64,000 nt of DNA from Mesodorylaimus sp. YZB2_4. Its lineage: Eukaryota; Nematoda; Enoplea; Dorylaimida; Dorylaimidae. Positions within the stretch are counted from its first letter, which is position 1. Each line of letters opens with the position of its first letter. The notes below the pieces were generated by a model. That model was not told where the DNA came from. It made no database searches and saw only the letters and a program-made list of their open reading frames with translations. Shown here piece after piece: positions 45,206 to 64,000 of this stretch. Made by a program: the position numbers and the translations under genes. The stretch lies in contig JASANH010001726.1 of assembly GCA_030248295.1 (NCBI GenBank), positions 248,001-312,000 of the forward strand. Direction: 5' to 3'.

Positions 45206-46463
45206 TGCCAAAACTAGGCAATGTTGTTGTCCAACGATTGCTGCGTACAGAACACACAAGTCAGCTAAAGCAATGAACGTTCCTTTCTCATCAGCACTAG
45301 CCTCGTTTCGAAAACAGGTTGGGAGAGGGAGCAATATTAACGTTCGGCCCGGTTATCGTTAGCGAAGTCTTGAACCACGCTGGAAATGACAAATGGGATC
45401 GTGCAGTAATTAGCTATCAAAAATATTCGCTGTGCTTTTGATATCATTATGTGTGCATTGAACTGGGCAGCCTGCTATTCCTGGCTTGACTAACTAGTGC
45501 GACAACACCGCCATATAGGCATGATGTATAGAAAATAACAGAAAATCATGCTAGCCAAGAGGATATGATGCAACTAGAAAGGCTGTGCTATACCGTACAG
45601 CTCCATGTACTGGCACATCAGGAATGGTTAGTGATTTGTGTGCAGGCATTGATCGCAAACTGATCAAGATTGGCATTTTTTAAGAGAGAGTTTCTGAAAG
45701 ATTCGACCCTGGGCTGGCCAGTCGACTTTTTTGACTCCTAATTTATGTGCTCTATCGAAAGTACTCACAAAACTGATTGTCTTGGCGAAAGTGAAATTTT
45801 TAAAAAATGCTTTTACATATAAATATAGTACATTAAAGGTAAAAAGTAATCACTTTTGGTCAAAAAATCATAAGTTGCTTTTTTGGGGGCCTAGAGCAAT
45901 TTTAAAAATATAGAACTGACCGCTACATTCTGAGGAATCTGAATCTTTTTTTTGAATTGGTCTAGGTATAGCCGTTTATGAGATTGTTAGCATAAACCGT
46001 CCGTGATCAGTCGTGATCAGTCACATAATCGATTATGAGCAAATTATTAATACAGTCCAACCCTGTTTTTTTCTACTGCAATAGCAGCATAGGGCGACTA
46101 TATCACTAAACAGCTCGGAATTTCACCCTACGACCATAGATTATTGTGCACATATGAGATAACTGAACCCCATTCAGGCAATTTCAGCCAAAACTGATCG
46201 ATAATTTTAGCTGTTGATTAGGTGAGCTGATCAGTGATAACCTTGGCGCCTTTTAAAACTGACAGCCCCTGAAAAGAGCTTTTAAAAGGTTTTTTCTACG
46301 TCAAAATTCATTAAATTTTCCCCGAGATATTGAGGAAAACTCAAATTCGGAAGGAGTGCCTGCAGTACGAATTTTTTATATTTCCCGCCCGCGTGCCGCC
46401 TATGACATTAGAGCGGCTTTGGCTGCTTACTCTGGGAATCGCCAGTCGATTCATAACTTTTTT
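45206..46463. other. Intergenic, no recognised gene
   Basis: 5' flank of the fucosyltransferase and unassigned AT-rich sequence. No TATA box could be fixed. Confidence 0.4.
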
Positions 46464-46855
46464 CAGCGTTGCCAGGCGCAGGGCCATTGCCCCAGATCTA
46501 GGGCAATTTTAAGCTATCAGGGAAGGTTTGGGGGAATGACCTTTCTAGGGCAATTTTCAGGGCAATCTGAGATTTTGGCACTTTGTCTTAGCTCTCTCGA
46601 CAATCCCGCTGTTCCAAAGAGTGTTTTCCGTGATGGGAAGCTGGGTGGAGATGTCGAAGAAGCATTGGAAGTTGTTGGCGCCTTTGAAAACTGACGTGGT
46701 ATTCAAATACGCAATATAATGGCTTGGTTGGAATAATGTTAGGTGTCTAGCAGGCACTTTTTTGGGCCTTCTTTGCATTTTTTTCTGGGAGTTAGGTTTA
46801 GGGCAATTTGAACCTGCATCTGGGGCATTATTGTGTTGCAGACCTGGTAACGCTG
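46464..46855. mobile_element. Short hAT-like MITE
   Basis: 392 bp with imperfect inverted ends (CAGCGTTGCCAGG at the left; the right-end complement is CAGCGTTACCAGG) and shared sub-terminal TGCCCCAGAT and CAATTT words. Flanks AACTTTTT and AAGTTTTT could be an 8-bp duplication with one change. The end sequence resembles that of the element at 26604-27965. Confidence 0.55.
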
Positions 46856-61095
<14,240 letters not shown>

Positions 61096-64000
61096 TGGCG
61101 GTGCTATGGCGATTTCTGATTTTTCTTTTCATAATTCTACTCTTTCATTTCGATGATTGGTATTCGATTGGCCCCAGATTCGATTCCCGAACTCTTGTGC
61201 CAAATATGGATGCGAGCTACTGTATGCTTGCTGCTGGTTGCTTTCCTGGCTTTACTTTCTCGAATTCGGTCATTTAGACTCATCGTGAATGTGTCCTTAG
61301 AAGCAATAGGAGCACATCTTTGAACATAGCACCCTGTGTTTATTGATTTGATGGGCATTAGCATATATTAGGCAATAATTTGAGCACTACTGTGATTTGA
61401 GGTTTTGCAATGGCTGATAAGCAAGCGGTCATGGTCTTCATTCTAAGTCCTTGGTTATCTTTTTTTCTTTGGTGCATTTCTATTCAGTTTAAGAAAATTG
61501 CATGTTCTATGCAATGTACATTTTTGTACACCAATATATTTTTTGAAGCATTCTAAAAGGCTGGATTATGTGAATCATTATCAAACCAAAATAAATGTTA
61601 AGGAAAATTTAGTAAGATTGGTGCCTGTGTGGAAAGTGGGATAGTCACGTAAAAAGTTTTTGTATTTTTCGCATTATGAGTTTATCTACAACAGTATTGA
61701 GCCATTAAAAAATTATTATGCTTTATTTTTTGTACTGTATGCTTTGCAAATTACATTCGCTTTATGATTTGCTTTTTGGTTTTTTTCTAATTTTGTTAAG
61801 CTTTTTGAAAAATTGATTTTTTTGGGGTATCTAGTCCTTGATACCATTGATTGCAATTTGGAGGTTTTTTTAATGATCAGAAAATTGATATCAAATGGCG
61901 AAAAGTTTTCTAAGTTCAGAGGTGGGTGAAAATTGTAGTTTGTGTGTGTTGGCTAGTATGTGGTTCAGAATATGCGTGCTTTACGTCTTTGGATATTGTC
62001 TTGTGCATACAATTATGTGCGTATCAAAATGTACTTGGGGTCGATGCATGTGCAGATATTTTCCTCGCGGTGTATGTGGATTGTGGATGTGAATTCTTTT
62101 GAATTAAAATTAAATTAAATGAAATGAAAAATTGGTGGGTTTTGCGATAATTATTTGTGGCACTTTCTATCCTCAAAGATGGCTGTGCTGGCAGTCATGT
62201 GTGACATATAGTACAGTAGGAGGATAAGTGACAAAACTGATCAGTGATGCCCAGTGGGGGTGGGCGAACAGTGGATGGAGGACGATTTTACGCCCCATGG
62301 ACATGAACTTTTAAACATTTAAAAACGGCGCTCTGTGGTTACTCGTATTTCAAATTGCTGATGTGTATTTGACAAACTGAAAAAGGGGTCAGACTTGATT
62401 GGCTGACTGATTTCGTGTCTCCCACCCGTCAAGTGCATGTATTTGCTTGGGTCAGGAGTTGAATGATGATGGTGATGACCGACCCATGTTTTGCTTGCCT
62501 GAGCTCTAATACAGAACAGAATAGTGTCATAAGCGTGGGATGGGGTCTGAACTAGTGTTAATATCGTTAGCATAAAAAGATATCCTTTATCGTTACCGTT
62601 AACGATAAAGCGCCAAAAAGAAATTGTTATCGTTAGTCTTTAACGCGTTAAATATCGTTGTTTTTCGAAAGTTACGGATGCAGCGTCACATGTTAATAGT
62701 CTGCCGTTTTTTCATATATGCTGATATTTTAATACCGATACTGGAAACTCTGACGAGATACTTGTTTACAGTATTTCCTGCTGCTGTCGGCAGGTTTTGT
62801 TATTTCTGCAATTTAGAGGAAGAACAAACTCGATCACGTTTTAATGGTTATCAATAAATACAGTATTCATTCTGTTGTATTCGCAGTTGGTTAGTCAAAT
62901 TTCAGGCTGTAGTTACATAGGGCATCTTTATGTCCTGGGGGACTGCGCAAATCCTATAAACACTAGACCAAAACCTAAAGGCGTGGGTACCAAGAGGCCC
63001 TCCAGTCCCAATGTGTGTAAGAGTCTCGTAGGCAGGCGAATCCATGACCTCATTACAGTTCTGCTAATCCCAATTTCAACTATCCTCGAAGAAAAATGGC
63101 AGACTATATTTTTGCCAGTCGCGGACTGCGTGAGGGGGGCGCCTCTGTCACTTGCTTCTGCTTTATTGCAGCAGATAATGAGCAAAGCTGGCCCGTTTTC
63201 GATGAGATTTATCAATTACAGAATTTGAGATGTTCTGCTGGGGTCTTACAGAGCAATAAGCCATGAGCCAATGATTGCAACTCGACTAGTAGGGCGTGAC
63301 TCCTATGGGTTTCCCTGTTCAAATCTTCCTGGGAGATGATCGCACAAATCCTGAAAATCTTTGTGAAATCAAAAACTTGCGTAAAATTTTTTTAAAGTGC
63401 GCAGCGCTCGATGAATGACTGCATATACGGTCTTGGTCTCCGCTGAGTAGCGAGAGCAAATTGGTCAAAGAAACTCGTGTTTCGAAAACGCAGTCATTAT
63501 GGCTGCTCCACATCTGGGCACTATAACCCTCAGCCCCAAGTAAGTTTCCATTGCTCACACTGAAACTCACAGAGGTCTTGTTAGTCCCCACTTGGCCACG
63601 CGCAGCCTTGCCAAGTGTTTGACGTCATCTCCACTTTTCCATCAGCGCATACCAGGGTTGCACCCAGCACACAAGCACCAGCCTCGCTGAAACTACACAA
63701 GCATGCATGACATCCATTCAGCATTCGCACCCATCGGTGCTTCATTTCTTGAATCATTAGTATTAAAAAATCTACCAACTGACGTATATCCTGCCCACCA
63801 AGCTGTCTAATCCAATTAGGCAGACTGATCACGAGAATACGTCAGCACTCTCAGCGCGAGATTCACGCAGCTCTTCCTGCATACCTTTCAATCCTAGTCG
63901 TGTTCCCTCTCCTTATTCGTGTTTCCTATGGCTAGCCGAGGGAAGCGAGCGAGAAAGTATGGAATTAAGTAGGTCTCCAACTGCCCACTCCATGACGAGC
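61096..64000. other. 3' flank of TTBK and gene-free end of the window
   Basis: The TTBK 3' UTR is probably in the first several hundred bases; AATAAA occurs at about 61590. A 26-bp near-palindrome CTTTATCGTTAC..GATAAAG at 62585-62610 lies in a cluster of TATCGTTA words typical of hAT ends, but no full element could be bounded. No gene recognised. Confidence 0.45.

Overview
This window is animal nuclear DNA, most likely from a nematode. The best evidence is a spliced cuticle collagen gene at 38049-39094 (minus) with a nematode-type N-terminal cuticle-collagen domain, split Gly-X-Y blocks and the usual short cysteine-containing tail. Many introns are only 50-60 bp, the rest are long and repeat-filled. 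Splice acceptors are a mix of ..TTTAG and ..CAG rather than the stereotyped TTTTCAG of rhabditids, which hints at a lineage away from Caenorhabditis (inference). No bacterial, CRISPR or rRNA features were seen.

Six host genes can be read exon by exon: (1) a rhodopsin-like peptide GPCR, 5650-6997 (+); (2) a DEG/ENaC-type channel, 23748-15298 (-); (3) its paralogue, 29368-36026 (+), head-to-head with the first about 5.6 kb away; (4) the cuticle collagen, 39094-38049 (-); (5) an apparently intronless GT10 alpha-1,3-fucosyltransferase, 45205-43904 (-); (6) a tau-tubulin kinase (TTBK/Asator) orthologue of about 1150 residues in 11 exons, 52226-61095 (+).

The standout is the channel pair. Both proteins start like a degenerin (short cytosolic N-terminus, TM1, FPAVT.CNLNPYK box). 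The extracellular loop then carries a polybasic furin-like site, a domain that reads like a divergent C-type lectin fold, and a 500-700 residue Ser/Thr-rich mucin-like stalk. Only after that does the normal cysteine-rich DEG/ENaC ectodomain resume, ending in TM2 with a G-I-S filter. Exon lengths match almost exactly between the two genes (192 and 709 bp first exons, then 155, 161, 112, 64, 52 and 76 bp), so they come from an inverted duplication. Their mucin stalks have been rebuilt from different tandem repeats: a 24-bp unit in one, a 30/60-bp unit in the other. Two small DNA-level fragments of the same gene family (13461-13524 and 14822-15012) lie nearby, so the locus has been duplicating and decaying.

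The rest is gene-poor and rich in small transposable-element remains: a palindromic MITE with 3-bp target duplications (two full copies plus one end), a 1.36-kb hAT-like element with a perfect 8-bp duplication, a TIR element inside TTBK intron 9 built from GACAAAAGACCGC units, tRNA-derived SINEs, a LINE 3' end, and several unclassified direct, inverted and dispersed repeats. Nothing recognisable was found in 1-4785, 36027-38048, 47120-52225 or most of 61096-64000.
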